Source: Gardnerella coleohominis (lineage in GTDB: Bacteria > Actinomycetota > Actinomycetes > Actinomycetales > Bifidobacteriaceae). From it: a stretch of 64,000 nt of DNA. Positions 63,711-64,000 of the stretch are shown here, in pieces. Location: contig NZ_MNLH01000001.1 in NCBI RefSeq assembly GCF_002896555.1, positions 394,963 to 458,962 of the forward strand, in the 5' to 3' direction. A model generated the notes under the pieces. It searched no databases. It worked only from the letters and a program-made list of their open reading frames with translations, and had not been told where the DNA came from. A program made the translations under genes and the position numbers. Position 1 is the first letter of the stretch; every line of letters begins with the position of its first letter.

Positions 63711-64000
63711 ATGCTACCAGCTAAGTTCCGCGTATTCGCGTCGTTCGTTGCTAGTTTTTTCTCTCGCGTATCCCAAGATTTAAGCGTATCCGCCTCGCCT
63801 CAAGCAGAGTGCGCAACATCACTCTCGACATCATCTCAAACTTCATCTAACTTGACATCGCTCTCGACATCATCTCAAACTTCAGACAACCCAATAGTAC
63901 GCCAAACATACCTCCGCCAAACATCGCATCAAACATCCATCCGCCAAACAGCACCTCAAACATACCCCCACCCAGCATCCCGTAGTTCACGCCGTCAGAT
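63711..64000 (+). CDS. Start of a gene running off the window, possibly a secreted or surface protein
   Basis: The frame opens at ATG 63711 after AAAGGTGAGAG and stays open to the end of the window (97 codons seen). The product starts MLPAKFRVFASFVASFFSRV and then is Ser/Thr/Gln-rich (SLSTSSQTS twice, from a direct DNA repeat of about 30 bases near 63790-63880) with RQT repeats. A long Ser/Thr/Gln segment after a short hydrophobic start suggests an exported protein, but too little is visible to name a family. Confidence 0.5.
   Translation, partial: MLPAKFRVFASFVASFFSRVSQDLSVSASPQAECATSLSTSSQTSSNLTSLSTSSQTSDNPIVRQTYLRQTSHQTSIRQTAPQTYPHPASRSSRRQ

Overview
The window looks like a piece of a Gardnerella chromosome (family Bifidobacteriaceae). 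This is an inference from three things: actinobacterial housekeeping genes in visibly AT-rich DNA (nusA, infB, rbfA, truB, ribF, radA, rpiA, rnhA and a 29-codon bS22-type ribosomal protein gene), a bifidobacterial-type sortase pilus locus, and very many dispersed palindromic repeats between genes. No rRNA gene, tRNA gene or CRISPR array was recognised.

Positions 1-11275 are the right end of a prophage or phage-derived element: the tape measure C-terminus (cut by the window edge), distal tail protein, tail endopeptidase/tip protein, two small structural-region proteins, holin, GH25 lysin with a Cpl-7 repeat, then a small HTH/zinc protein, a short SHOCT-like protein and three serine-recombinase-family genes ending at a terminator.

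Positions 11298-19356 hold five copies (A-E) of a roughly 100-170 bp repeat made of nested inverted repeats. Between the copies sit unrelated modules: Nudix hydrolase plus a membrane protein, a broken ATP-binding regulator plus a membrane-anchored protein, a RelBE-type toxin-antitoxin pair, and a DUF4143-type AAA ATPase. Copy A directly follows the last recombinase, and copy B is preceded by a second copy of that recombinase's 3' end. The array therefore looks like repeated integration at one site.

Positions 19468-37000 continue as accessory DNA: a second and third DUF4143 ATPase, a Phd antitoxin with a truncated Doc toxin, a Fic-domain protein lacking the motif histidine, two GNAT acetyltransferases, an MFS transporter, an ABC exporter, a pair of paralogous membrane-anchored proteins of unknown function (30022-33348), and an AbiEi/AbiEii type IV toxin-antitoxin pair. 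Repeat families fill the gaps.

Positions 37375-53660 are mostly core genome: nucleoside phosphorylase, a lipoprotein, the nusA-infB-rbfA-truB-ribF translation cluster, radA, bS22, rpiA and rnhA. Several of these carry unusual low-complexity insertions or tails.

Positions 54520-61171 form a sortase-dependent pilus locus (LPQTG tip-like protein, LPATG SpaA-type pilin, class C sortase). A run of ten G lies between candidate -35 and -10 boxes upstream, which suggests phase variation. The window ends with two related small membrane proteins, one carrying about 18 YVDP repeats, and the start of a gene that runs off the right edge.
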